A stretch of DNA of 64,000 bases. It comes from Tundrisphaera lichenicola. GTDB taxonomy: Bacteria; Planctomycetota; Planctomycetia; Isosphaerales; Isosphaeraceae. Numbering within the stretch: the stretch's first letter is position 1; each line of letters opens with the position of its first letter. Shown here one piece after another: positions 26,676-35,108 of this stretch. The notes under the pieces are model-generated. The model searched no databases, was not told the origin of the DNA, and saw only the letters and a list, made by a program, of their open reading frames with translations. A program made the position numbers and the translations under genes. The DNA lies in assembly GCF_051175385.1 (NCBI RefSeq), contig NZ_CP195106.1:558001-622000 (forward strand), written 5' to 3'.

Positions 26676-28397
26676 ATGGCCGAGACCGCATACGCCCCCG
26701 AGACGTTCCCCCACCGCTGGATCCCCAACGAGGCCGAGTTCAAGACCTGGGATCAGATCGAGCCCTGGTATCGGCAGCTCCTGGCGCGCCCGATCGACTC
26801 GCCCGAGGACCTGGAGGGCTGGCTATTCGATCTCGGCGAACTCAATGGGGCCGTGTCGCAGGAAGGGGTCCGACGCTACGTCGCCATGACCTGCCAGACC
26901 GACGACCTCGAGCGCGAGGCCGCCCACCTGGCCTTCGTCCGCGAGATCGAGCCGAAGCTCAAGCCGGTTCAGAATGAACTCCGGGCGAAGTACCTCGATT
27001 CCCCATACCGGTCGGGCCTGCCGAAGGGACGCTACCTGGTCTTCGACCGGACCCAGGAGAACCGCCGGGCCCTCTATCGCGAGGCCAACATCCCCCGCGA
27101 GACCGAGCTGGCCGAGCTCGACCAGCAGTATCAGAAGGTCATCGGGGCGATGACCGTCACCTTCCAGGGTGTGGAGCGGACCCCGGCGCAGATGTCCCCG
27201 TTCCTGGAGGAGACCGATCGGGCGCTCCGCCAGGAGGCCTGGGAGTTGGTGGCGGCGCGTCGGCTGGCCGACCGCGACACGATCGACGACCTGTTCGATA
27301 AGATGGTCGGACTCCGCCAGGAGGTCGCTCGCGAGGCCGGCTTCCCCAGCTTCACCGAGTATGCCTATCGGGTCCGCGAGCGGTTCGACTACGGGGTCGC
27401 CGAGGCGACCGCGTTCCAGGATGCCATCGCCAAGGTGGTCGTGCCCCTGGCCCGGAAGCTCCAGGAGGAGCGCCGGGAGGCCCTCAAGGTCGAGTCGCTC
27501 CGCCCCTGGGACCTGTCGGTCGACCCCCTGGGCCGCCCGCCGCTCCGGCCGTTCGCGGAGGTCGAGAAGCTGGCCGAGGGGTCCGAGGCGATCTTCAACG
27601 ACGTGGATCCCGAGCTGGGTGCCCAGTTCGCCTACCTCCGGGCCAACGGGCTCCTGGACCTGGCCAACCGGAAGGGGAAGGCCCCCGGCGGCTACCAGAC
27701 GACCCTGGAAGACGACCGGCTCCCGTTCATCTTCATGAACGCCGTGGGCGTCGACGGCGACGTCCGGACGCTCCTCCACGAAGGGGGCCACGCCTTCCAC
27801 GCCCTGGCCAGCCGGGGCGAGCCGCTGGCGGCCTATCGCGAGAGCCCGATCGAGTTCTGCGAGGTCGCCTCGATGTCCATGGAGCTGCTCGGGGCCCGGA
27901 ACCTGGAGCTGTTCTACAACGAGGACGACGCCAACCGATCCTATCGGCAGCTCCTCGAAGGGATCGTGACGATTCTCCCCTGGATTGCCACGGTCGACGC
28001 CTTCCAGCACTGGATCTACGCCCACCCCGGCCACACCCGGGATGATCGCCGGGCCGCCTGGAATGGGCTGCTCGACCGCTTCGGGGGGATCGTCGACTGG
28101 TCGGGCTATGAGGACGCCCGATCCAGCAGCTGGCACCGCCAGCTTCACATCTTCCTGTACCCCTTCTATTACATCGAATACGGGATCGCGCAGCTGGGGG
28201 CGCTCCAGATCTGGAGGAGGAGCCTGATCGACCGGGCGGCCGCCGTGGCCGACTACCGGAAGGCCCTGGCCATCGGGGGTGCGAGGCCCCTGCCGGAGCT
28301 CTTCGAGGCCGCCGGGGCGAAGTTCGACTTCTCCGAGGCCAGTATCGGCCCGTTGATGGACGCGATCGGTCAAGAGCTGGACCAGCTCGCCCCCTGA
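26676..28397 (+). CDS. M3 family oligoendopeptidase
   Basis: A 573-residue zinc metallopeptidase of the thimet-oligopeptidase (M3) family, length typical of oligoendopeptidase F. The HExxH motif is HEGGHAFHAL (His368, Glu369, His372), and the third zinc ligand is expected in SPIEFCEVASMSMELLG about 25 residues on. The N-terminal half (residues 1-330) is helical, and IEYGIAQLGALQIW near the C-terminus is a conserved M3 segment. No signal peptide, so it is expected to cleave short peptides in the cytoplasm. The ATG at 26676 is chosen; an in-frame start nine codons earlier is possible. Monocistronic. Confidence 0.92.
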   Translation: MAETAYAPETFPHRWIPNEAEFKTWDQIEPWYRQLLARPIDSPEDLEGWLFDLGELNGAVSQEGVRRYVAMTCQTDDLEREAAHLAFVREIEPKLKPVQNELRAKYLDSPYRSGLPKGRYLVFDRTQENRRALYREANIPRETELAELDQQYQKVIGAMTVTFQGVERTPAQMSPFLEETDRALRQEAWELVAARRLADRDTIDDLFDKMVGLRQEVAREAGFPSFTEYAYRVRERFDYGVAEATAFQDAIAKVVVPLARKLQEERREALKVESLRPWDLSVDPLGRPPLRPFAEVEKLAEGSEAIFNDVDPELGAQFAYLRANGLLDLANRKGKAPGGYQTTLEDDRLPFIFMNAVGVDGDVRTLLHEGGHAFHALASRGEPLAAYRESPIEFCEVASMSMELLGARNLELFYNEDDANRSYRQLLEGIVTILPWIATVDAFQHWIYAHPGHTRDDRRAAWNGLLDRFGGIVDWSGYEDARSSSWHRQLHIFLYPFYYIEYGIAQLGALQIWRRSLIDRAAAVADYRKALAIGGARPLPELFEAAGAKFDFSEASIGPLMDAIGQELDQLAP

Positions 28398-28437
28398 TCC
28401 GTCGGGCTTCGGCCATCCCCCAGGCGGGCGCATGCGA

Positions 28438-28466
28438 AAGGGCCGATCGATTGTCGATCGGCCCTT
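28438..28466. terminator. bidirectional hairpin between M3 peptidase and HU
   Basis: AAGGGCCGATCGA at 28438-28450, loop TTG, TCGATCGGCCCTT at 28454-28466: a perfect 13-base-pair stem located between the convergent stops at 28397 and 28493. On the minus strand it is followed by TTCGCATG. Probably terminates both genes. Confidence 0.72.
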
Positions 28467-28492
28467 CGTCAACCCGGCTCGGGGTCGATGGC

Positions 28493-28882
28493 TCAGACGA
28501 GGTCCTTGAGGGCCTTCAGCGGGACGGCCTTGATGACGTTCCGGGCGGGCTTGGCCTTGATGGTCATGGGCTGGCCGGTGAAGGGGTTGATCCCCTGCTT
28601 GGCCTTGGTGGCGTCCTTTCGGACCACCTTGAGCTTGAGCAGGCCGGGTACCACGAAGATCCCCGGGCCTTTCTTGCCCAGATCCTTGGCGATCGACTCA
28701 TTCATGGCGTCGAAGACCTCGGAGACCTGCTTCTTGCTCAGGCCGGTCTTCTCGGCGAGCGAGGCGAAGATCTCCGACTTGGTGGCCGGCTTGGCCTTGG
28801 CGGCTGGAGCGGCGGCTTTCTTGGCGGCGGGGGCGGCGGCGGCCTTGGGTTCGGCGGCCTTCGGAGCGGCTTTCTTGGCCAT
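28493..28882 (-). CDS. HU family DNA-binding protein with Ala/Lys-rich N-terminal tail
   Basis: A 129-residue nucleoid protein. Residues 1-37 are an Ala/Lys/Pro-rich tail (MAKKAAPKAAEPKAAAAPAA) resembling eukaryotic histone H1 tails. Residues 38-129 are the HU/IHF domain: helix pair (KSEIFASLAEKTGLSKKQVS, EVFDAMNESIAKDLG), strands FVVPGLLKLKVVRK and the DNA-binding arm with INPFTGQPMTIKAKPARNVI, ending in a short helix. HU proteins bend and compact DNA. Tail-extended HU proteins are common in planctomycetes. ATG at 28882 is chosen as the start of the basic tail. Monocistronic, terminated by the hairpin at 28438-28466. Confidence 0.93.
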   Translation of the reverse strand: MAKKAAPKAAEPKAAAAPAAKKAAAPAAKAKPATKSEIFASLAEKTGLSKKQVSEVFDAMNESIAKDLGKKGPGIFVVPGLLKLKVVRKDATKAKQGINPFTGQPMTIKAKPARNVIKAVPLKALKDLV

Positions 28883-29120
28883 GGGACGTGTTGCCCTCCT
28901 GGAGAGTACGTTACGCAAGGCTGGAGAGCCGGACCGACCTGGCCTCCCCTCTGAAGGCCTGTCTCCACGGCTCCTGCCGAACCTTTTCGACGGGGGACCA
29001 CGAAAAGATACAGGAAAAATCGGGGTTCGGCGCCGGATCCTTGCATTTTCCCCGGTTTTTTCAGCCTCGACCACGCTCAGGGGGCGATATTCCCTCGAAA
29101 ACCCCGCCTAATCGGCCGAC

Positions 29121-29333
29121 TCAGACGGCGGCCCTCGAACCCTCTCGAGGCTCGAACCCCATCAGGAACCGCCCGGTCGCCGACATCATCGCCACGGCGA
29201 ACCCCGCCCCGGCGAAGGCCAGGGCGCTCCGCTCGGCCTGGGGAAAATCATTGAAGGATCGGTGCATATGGACGCTCCCGTCGGTGATCCGCAGCAGGAT
29301 CATCGGGCTCGCCGACCGCTTGAAATCGTACAT
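29121..29333 (-). CDS. small hypothetical protein with a hydrophobic segment
   Basis: A 70-residue frame beginning MYDFKRSASPMILLRITDG with GAGAGG five bases before the ATG. Residues about 38-58 (ALAFAGAGFAVAMMSATGRF) could be a transmembrane helix, giving a small single-pass protein with a short tail. The ribosome binding site and the composition favour a real gene, but no family is recognised. It lies 238 bases upstream of HU on the same strand and may be independent. Confidence 0.5.
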   Translation of the reverse strand: MYDFKRSASPMILLRITDGSVHMHRSFNDFPQAERSALAFAGAGFAVAMMSATGRFLMGFEPREGSRAAV

Positions 29334-29741
29334 GGCCTCTCACTCCCGGACGGAATCCGGCGACTCGGCTCGCGACTCGAGTCCCGACAATCACCCCACC
29401 CAATCAACCCTAGTCCCGATTTCCGACTTCCGTGGCCGTCAATTCTCGGATCCGGCCCGGCCCCATCGGGAGGGGTCGGGCGCCTCCCGGCCGGTCATCG
29501 ACCCCACCCTTGGGGGGTCTCTCCCTAGTAACACGGGGGAACGGGCCCGCGTGTCGCGCGTTGCCCGGAATCGGCGCCGGCCGGGGATCGGGCGCTGACT
29601 CCGATCAACCTTGGCCCGGCTTGCGGGTGGGGAAAACCGGGGTTACGCTGGGTCCCATCGCGATCGGGCCCTCGCCGCCCCCGGGCCTTCGCGTCCGGTC
29701 GTCCCTCGATCCGAGCCCACCCACCCGGAGCCAGCCCTCGC
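29334..29741. other. intergenic region between divergent genes
   Basis: About 400 bases of GC-rich sequence upstream of the Gfo/Idh/MocA gene. No convincing frame, RNA gene or strong hairpin was seen. Confidence 0.3.
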
Positions 29742-31088
29742 ATGACCGACCCCCTTTCGCTGACACGCCGGAACTTCCTCCAGACCTCGGCCGCCGCCGG
29801 GGCCGTCGCCAGCCTGCCCGCATCGGTCCTCGCCGGTGCCGCCGGGGCCAATGATCGCCTGAACATCGCCATCGTGGGCGTCGGGACCCGAGGGGGCCAG
29901 CTCATGACACCTCTGGTCGAATGGGCCTCCAACGACACCCACAACATCCGGGTGACCCGGGTCTCCGAGATCTACACCAAGCGGCTCGATCGCGGGCTCG
30001 ACCGCGTGGCCAAGGCCGGAGGGAAGGCCGAGGGGGCCCGCGACTACCGGGCGGTCCTCGACGACAAGGACGTCGACCTCGTGGTCGTCGCCACCCCCGA
30101 CCACTGGCACCATAAGATCGCCAGCGAGGCCCTCAAGGCCGGCAAGCACGTCTACTGCGAGAAGCCGATGTGCCACACCATCGACCAGGCCAAGGACCTG
30201 GTCAAGGTCGTGGGCGAGACCGGCAAGAAGCTCCAGGTCGGCGTCCAGGGGACCAGCCTCCAGGTCGCCGACAAGATCCGCGAGCACATCCAGAAGAACG
30301 GGATCGGCAAGCTGGTCCTGGCACAGTCCAGCCTGACCCGCAACAACGTCGCCGGGCAGTGGCGCGACTACGGCGAGTACGACGCCGACGCCAAACCCGG
30401 CCCCGACCTCGACTGGGACCAGTTCCTCGGCCACCAGTACGGCCTGGCCCCCAAGCGCGACTGGCACGCCCCCCGCTACTTCCAGTACCGGTGCTACTGG
30501 GATTACTCCGGCGGCGTGGCCACCGACCTGTTCTTCCACCAGCTCGCCTTCTTGGTCAAGGCGATGGGCGTGGGGATGCCCAGGCAGGTCGTCGCCGCCG
30601 GCGGGATCTACTGCTTCGGCGAGGACTCCACCACCCCCCAGGGTGCCCCCGACGACCGCGAGAACCCCGACCTCTTCAACATGTTCGTCGACTACCCGGG
30701 CGGGCCGACCGTCACCCTGCTCGGCTCGCAGGTCAATGACGTCGCCCTGACCGAGCTGATCGGCGGCCACGACGCCACGATCATCGTCGACCGCAAGAAC
30801 GACTCGGCCCAGGTCATCCCCCAGAAGTCGATCGGCCGGATCAAGGAGACCATCACCCTCAAGGGGGATGGGGCCATGAACGAGCGGGTCCACTTCGCCA
30901 ACCTGTTCGACGCGATCCGGGACGGGGCCGCGCTGAACTGCCCGGTCGAGCTCGGATACAAGGTGAACGTCCCGATCGCGATGGGCGTCATGGCCTACCG
31001 CCAGAAGACCGCCATCGGCTGGGACGCCAAGGGGGAGAAGGCCGTCCCCGCCTCCACCCTCATGGATTGCGGCTGCGAGGACGAATAA
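29742..31088 (+). CDS. Gfo/Idh/MocA family oxidoreductase with Tat signal
   Basis: A 448-residue protein. The N-terminus has a twin-arginine motif (LTRRNFLQTSAAAGAVA) and a cleavage region near SVLAGA, indicating folded export with its cofactor. The Rossmann domain follows (LNIAIVGVGTRGGQL, G-x-G-x-x-G), with the family EKP motif in YCEKPMCHT near residue 142. The C-terminal Gfo/Idh/MocA domain contains DLFFHQLAFLVKAMG. Members oxidise or reduce sugars and cyclitols with NAD(P); the substrate is unknown. Tat-exported members are strongly expanded in planctomycetes. Convergent with the aldehyde dehydrogenase gene, with a hairpin between. Confidence 0.93.
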   Translation: MTDPLSLTRRNFLQTSAAAGAVASLPASVLAGAAGANDRLNIAIVGVGTRGGQLMTPLVEWASNDTHNIRVTRVSEIYTKRLDRGLDRVAKAGGKAEGARDYRAVLDDKDVDLVVVATPDHWHHKIASEALKAGKHVYCEKPMCHTIDQAKDLVKVVGETGKKLQVGVQGTSLQVADKIREHIQKNGIGKLVLAQSSLTRNNVAGQWRDYGEYDADAKPGPDLDWDQFLGHQYGLAPKRDWHAPRYFQYRCYWDYSGGVATDLFFHQLAFLVKAMGVGMPRQVVAAGGIYCFGEDSTTPQGAPDDRENPDLFNMFVDYPGGPTVTLLGSQVNDVALTELIGGHDATIIVDRKNDSAQVIPQKSIGRIKETITLKGDGAMNERVHFANLFDAIRDGAALNCPVELGYKVNVPIAMGVMAYRQKTAIGWDAKGEKAVPASTLMDCGCEDE

Positions 31089-31111
31089 GCCGCCGGCCCA
31101 CCTCATCCCCT

Positions 31112-31137
31112 GTAGGACAGGATTCATCCTGTCCTAC
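31112..31137. terminator. palindromic hairpin between convergent genes
   Basis: GTAGGACAGGAT at 31112-31123 and ATCCTGTCCTAC at 31126-31137 form a perfect 12-base-pair stem with almost no loop, between stops at 31088 and 31160. It could terminate both genes. The sequence resembles a short dispersed repeat rather than a classical terminator, as no U-tract follows. Confidence 0.55.
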
Positions 31138-31159
31138 GAGGGGAGAACTTCCATCAGCT

Positions 31160-32635
31160 TCAGCCGAGCGAGACCGTCACGGTCTTCAGCTCGGTGTAGT
31201 TATCCAGGGCCTTCTCGCCGAGTTCCCGGCCGATGCCGGACCTCTTGTACCCTCCGAAGGGGGCGGCGGCGTCGAACACGTCGTAGCAGTTGACCCAGAC
31301 GGTCCCGGCCCGGAGGCGGTGGGCGATCGAGTGCGCCTTGCCGATGTCCTGGGTCCAGACGGCGGCGGCCAGGCCGTAGTCGGTGGTGTTGGCCCGGGTC
31401 ACGGCCTCCTCGACGTCCTTGAACTTGATCACCGAGAGGACCGGACCGAAGATCTCGTCGCAGGCGATCGCCATGTCGTCCTTCACGTCGGCGAAGATCG
31501 TCGGCTGGATGAAGAACCCCTTATCGCCGTGGCGCTCGCCGCCGGTGACGACCCGGGCCCCTTGCTCCTTGCCCTTGGCGATGTAGCCCATGATCCGGTC
31601 GAACTGATTCTTGTCGATCTGCGGCCCCTGTTCGGTCGTCGGGTCGGTCGGGTCGCCCAGCTTCCGGGCGCGGACCTTCTCGGACAGCCGGGCGACGAAC
31701 TTGTCGTGGATCGACTCCTGGACGAACAGCCGGCTCCCGGCGCAGCAGCACTGCCCCTGGTTCAGGTAGATCCCCAGCAGGGACCCGTCGACCGCCTTCT
31801 CGATGTCGGCGTCGTCCAGGATGATGTTGGGGCTCTTGCCGCCCAGCTCGAAGGTGATCCGCTTCAGGGTGTCGGCGGCCGACTTCATGATGATCTGGCC
31901 GGTCCGCCCCTCGCCGGTGAAGGCGATCTTGTCCACCCCCGGGTGGGCCACCAGGGAGGCCCCGGCGGTCTCGCCGAACCCGTTGACGATGTTGATCACG
32001 CCGTTGGGGAACCCGGCCTCCATGGCCAGTTCGCCCATCCGGAGGACCGACAGCGGGGTCTGCTCGGCGGGCTTCATCACGATGGTGCAGCCGGCGGCGA
32101 GGGCGGGGCCCCACTTCCAGGCCACCATCAGCATCGGGAAGTTCCAGGGGATGATCTGCCCGGCCACGCCCATCGGCTCGCGCCGGGTATAGCAGAAGTA
32201 GTTGCCCCGGACCGGGACGGTCTGGCCGTGGATCTTATCGGCCCAGCCGGCGTAATAGCGGATGGTGTCGATGACCAGCGGGAGGTCGCCGTTGCGGGCC
32301 TCGGCGATCGGCTTGCCGTTGTCCAGGGTCTCCAGCGCGGCCAGGTCGTCGATGTTGTCTTCGAGCAGGTCGGCCAGCCGGTTCATCAGCCGACCGCGAT
32401 CGCGGGCGTCCATCTTCGACCAGGGGCCGGATTCGAAGGCCCTCCGGGCGGCCTTCACGGCCAGGTCGATATCGGCGGCGTCCCCCTCGGCAACCCGGGC
32501 GATCACCTCCTCGGTGGCCGGGTTGATCGTCTCGAAGGTCTTGCCGCTGACGCTGTCGCGCCACTGGCCGTCGATGAGGAGTTTGGTCTGGAGCGACCGC
32601 TTCGTCTGGCGACGGGGCTCGGTGACTGTGGCCAT
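31160..32635 (-). CDS. NAD(P)-dependent aldehyde dehydrogenase
   Basis: A 491-residue cytosolic aldehyde dehydrogenase of normal length. It oxidises an aldehyde to the acid with NAD(P)+. Visible signatures are IIPWNFPMLMVAWKWGPALA, FTGEGRTGQ (cofactor turn), ELGGKSPNIILDDAD (with the general-base Glu) and NQGQCCCAGSR, where the middle Cys (residue 297) is the expected nucleophile. FEIFGPVLSV-type and GGYKRSGIGRELGE blocks are near the C-terminus. The closest resemblance is to the ALDH1/2-like or betaine-aldehyde group; substrate not predictable. CAGGAG lies 7 bases before ATG. Monocistronic. Confidence 0.94.
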   Translation of the reverse strand: MATVTEPRRQTKRSLQTKLLIDGQWRDSVSGKTFETINPATEEVIARVAEGDAADIDLAVKAARRAFESGPWSKMDARDRGRLMNRLADLLEDNIDDLAALETLDNGKPIAEARNGDLPLVIDTIRYYAGWADKIHGQTVPVRGNYFCYTRREPMGVAGQIIPWNFPMLMVAWKWGPALAAGCTIVMKPAEQTPLSVLRMGELAMEAGFPNGVINIVNGFGETAGASLVAHPGVDKIAFTGEGRTGQIIMKSAADTLKRITFELGGKSPNIILDDADIEKAVDGSLLGIYLNQGQCCCAGSRLFVQESIHDKFVARLSEKVRARKLGDPTDPTTEQGPQIDKNQFDRIMGYIAKGKEQGARVVTGGERHGDKGFFIQPTIFADVKDDMAIACDEIFGPVLSVIKFKDVEEAVTRANTTDYGLAAAVWTQDIGKAHSIAHRLRAGTVWVNCYDVFDAAAPFGGYKRSGIGRELGEKALDNYTELKTVTVSLG

Positions 32636-32783
32636 GCGTCGAACTCCTGTTGTTCATCCGGAGAGGAACCCCCGAAAGCCCGGGGGCGATAACCCATATC
32701 ATAGGAGTGCGGACCCGCCCGACTCAAGCCGCCGGGCCGCGCGACCAGGGCCAATCGGACCGTCGTGACATTCTCCCCATCCT

Positions 32784-32817
32784 GTAGGGTGGCGTCGAAG
32801 CGAAGCGAGGCCCACCC
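32784..32817. repeat. short imperfect palindrome (REP-like)
   Basis: GTAGGGTGGCGTCGAAGCG followed by AAGCGAGGCCCACCC forms an imperfect hairpin closed by GGGTGG/CCACCC. The pattern (GGGTGG ... AGCGAAGCG ... CCCACC) is one I know as a dispersed intergenic repeat in several bacterial genomes. It lies at the edge of the 23-bp repeat region. Confidence 0.45.
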
Positions 32818-32867
32818 GACCGGTTTCGCCTAAGCCCCCATGTTTCCCACTTCCTCGACAACTTCGT

Positions 32868-33235
32868 GAGTGGCTTCGTTCCGGCATGGCGAATGGCTTC
32901 GTTCGGACTGGCCGAGTGGCTTCGTTCCGGCATGGTGAGTGGCTTTGTTCCGGGATAATCCTCCAGATTGTGCGGCCTCGACCTTGTCGGTTTCGTGTAG
33001 TAAGTGCCTGCCGTCGCCGTGGTTTGCGTCGTTGCTTGGTAAGTCGTCACCGGGTACCCCATCGTCGCGAATGGGTTCGTTCCAGCCTGGCGAGTGGGTG
33101 GTTCTGCGAGTCTCTCCGAAGATCTCAACCTGGTTAATCTGGGTGGCAGGGGTAAGCGCAGCTTACCCCGGGAGCAGGCCCCCAGACGCGAGTGGGTTCG
33201 TTCCGGGATCACGGATGGGTTCGTTCCTCAAGCAG
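32868..33235. repeat. degenerate 23-bp tandem repeat region
   Basis: Four units of exactly 23 bases follow head-to-tail at 32868-32890, 32891-32913, 32914-32936 and 32937-32959, each starting G-A/G-A/G-T-GGCTTCGTTCC. Further units appear at 33069-33091, a decayed one at 33092, then 33190-33212 and 33213-33235 (start GAGTGGGTTCGTTCCGG). Between the clusters lies unrelated sequence with a perfect 9-base-pair hairpin (GGGGTAAGC-GCA-GCTTACCCC, 33149-33169). The period is not a multiple of three, so this is not a protein repeat. No spacer structure of the CRISPR kind is present. Confidence 0.8.
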
Positions 33236-33539
33236 ACCCGCCTTCGAGACGAGGGCCCATGGCCCGGGAATCTTCCTCGTAACTTTCGCGATCCCGGGTT
33301 TGTCTTCAGCACACTTTCCGGGGGGCTTTCGCGAAATGGTCCCCGTCTCGGGTCCTTGGCGACATCGAGGTGACTCGGGGATTCCGGCTCGGATTGGCTC
33401 CCGGGCGAGGCCGCTGAGCGTCATTCGAAGCTCATCGCTTTCTTTATCGAGTCCCCGCGCCGAGGGGCTCACGTCCGGGTCGATGATCGTCGATACATTC
33501 CTCAGGATCATTACAGTTTGCCGTTCTTCGAGAGTGTTT

Positions 33540-34409
33540 ATGCGCCCCGCCTGGTTCCTCCTCGCCATCGGCCTCACCTGCCTCAGCGGCTGCACGACGA
33601 GCCGGTTGCGTCAGAGGACGATCAACCAGGGCGGCACCTTGCCCGAGCTGCAATATCAGCAGGTGCTGGACAACCTCGCGCTCTTCTCGGTCAATCCCTC
33701 CTCGATTCCCTGGCACGTGAATCTCCGGGAAGGCACGACGCAGGTGACCGACTCGCTCTCGGGCGGAGCACTCGTGGACCTCGGGCCTCCGGTCTCGACC
33801 CAGCCTCAGCTTTTCGGTTCGAGGACCGCCGTCGCGCAGTGGGGGATGTCGCCGGTCATCGACACGACCGAGTTGCGTCTGCTCCGGATCGCCTACCGTC
33901 GGGCCCACGGGATCCCCGACATGCCCGACCCCGAGTTCGTCGACGAGCTGGCCCACGACCTGAAGGACCAGTTCGCCTCGAATACCGACCTCGTCAACGA
34001 AACCGAGCTGTTTTACGAGGACCTGAGTCGCGCGAATCGCGATTTCCGGATCCTGGAAGCCCGGACGGTCACGGCCAACGACACGGGATTCTGCGGCGAG
34101 TTCGGCCCCCTGGACGGGGATCGATCGCCGCTGGTGAGGAACACCTGCCGCAAGGTCGAGTCGATCCGACGCGATCTCGCCCGGATCGGGCCGGGCTGGT
34201 TCCACACCGGAGGGAGGCGAGACGTGCCCAAGGACGCCTGCTACGTCGGCCAAAGCGGCGACCGCTACGTCTGGGTCTGCGCCGACGGTCGCGAGCAATT
34301 GACCCAGTTCACGCTGACCGTCCTGAAACTCTCCTCGCTGATCAAGGAGACCCAGACGCTGATCAGCCCCGGATCGGTGAAGTTCTCGCCCGGCGATCGG
34401 CCCGGCTGA
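33540..34409 (+). CDS. lipoprotein of unknown function
   Basis: A 289-residue protein beginning MRPAWFLLAIGLTCLSGC, with lipobox LSGC and the lipidated Cys at residue 18. The rest is a mixed, mostly helical sequence (ELQYQQVLDNLALFSVNPSS, LRLLRIAYRRAHGIPDMP, FTLTVLKLSSLIKETQTLI) without recognised motif. I have the impression of a planctomycete family with VLDNLA-x-F near the N-terminus, but cannot name it. The start is chosen at the signal peptide; the frame is open further upstream through the repeat region, where it is not coding-like. Monocistronic. Confidence 0.75.
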   Translation: MRPAWFLLAIGLTCLSGCTTSRLRQRTINQGGTLPELQYQQVLDNLALFSVNPSSIPWHVNLREGTTQVTDSLSGGALVDLGPPVSTQPQLFGSRTAVAQWGMSPVIDTTELRLLRIAYRRAHGIPDMPDPEFVDELAHDLKDQFASNTDLVNETELFYEDLSRANRDFRILEARTVTANDTGFCGEFGPLDGDRSPLVRNTCRKVESIRRDLARIGPGWFHTGGRRDVPKDACYVGQSGDRYVWVCADGREQLTQFTLTVLKLSSLIKETQTLISPGSVKFSPGDRPG

Positions 34410-34564
34410 GCGGCCAGGTCACGTCGTGAGGGGCTCATCACCAAACCAGATCAGAATCCCCCTATTGGCAGCCGAGAAGCTCCGGACGATCCCCCGAATT
34501 TCGGGGAGATCATGAGCTGGCTCCGATCATCCCCCCGTATTCATCGTGGGGAGGGATTGCCAAC

Positions 34565-34735
34565 GTGAATGGCCGGAAGCTCCTGCCCTGGCCGGTCTCC
34601 GTAATCGCCGACTTCTCGAATCCGCTCGCCTGGTTCGCCCTCATCATGCGCATCGTGGGCCGGATCGCGCCACGGGACCTCATCGTGATTCTTGCAGTGG
34701 ATGCGGTCTTCTGGGCAATGGCTGCGTTCTTCTAG
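34565..34735 (+). CDS. possible small membrane protein
   Basis: A 56-codon frame from GTG at 34565 to TAG at 34735. The product is hydrophobic with two potential membrane stretches (SNPLAWFALIMRIVG and LIVILAVDAVFWAMAAFF) separated by RIAPRD. GGGAGGG lies about 10 bases upstream. Composition resembles a real small membrane protein, but length and the alternative start codon leave doubt. No relative recognised. Confidence 0.35.
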   Translation: MNGRKLLPWPVSVIADFSNPLAWFALIMRIVGRIAPRDLIVILAVDAVFWAMAAFF

Positions 34736-34914
34736 TGGACCCGCTCAAGCGCGTGAATCCACCTCAGCCAAGGGGCGTGACATCGCCGGTCGAGTCCACG
34801 AGGTCGGCCCTGGCCCCGCCGCGGACGGGCGTCAGCATCACGATGCATGGATTCACTGAAAGTACAGCATTTCAAAACCGTGAGGAATTCGTTTGCCTTT
34901 TCCTTGAGATTTAT

Positions 34915-34926
34915 TTATTCGAATAA
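34915..34926. promoter_or_regulatory. perfect palindrome upstream of the PqqD/radical SAM genes
   Basis: TTATTCGAATAA is a perfect 12-base palindrome, about 180 bases before the PqqD-domain gene, within the most A/T-rich part of the region. It could be an operator for a dimeric regulator, but chance in A/T-rich DNA is possible. Confidence 0.25.
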
Positions 34927-35108
34927 CTGGTGTTATAAAAAGAACAGAAATCTGACGTCGTCTAGTCCGTCATGAATAAGCACTTCATGCATGTTGATCG
35001 TGAGACCGTGGTGAGTCTCCCGGGGCTGAGGCTGGGTCCAATTCTGATGATATCGCCTCTGTCGTACTTTAATCGTCAAGGCCCCGTCGCGGCGGGGGGA
35101 GGTTATCC

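Larger units (their letters stand above)
34410..35108. other. intergenic region with A/T-rich promoter-like zone
   Basis: About 700 bases. The first part contains a possible 56-codon gene (34565-34735). From about 34840 to 35060 the sequence is markedly A/T-rich for this genome and contains a perfect 12-base palindrome (34915-34926) and TTATAAAAAG at 34933-34942. This most likely holds the promoter of the PqqD/radical SAM cassette. Confidence 0.45.

Noticed and set aside
32724..33212. Minus-strand 162-codon frame across the tandem repeat region
   Set aside because: Its apparent protein repeats come from the 23-bp DNA unit read in shifting frames; composition is not that of a real protein.
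32868..33235. CRISPR array
   Set aside because: The 23-bp units are directly abutting with no unique spacers of regular length, and no cas genes are present in the window.
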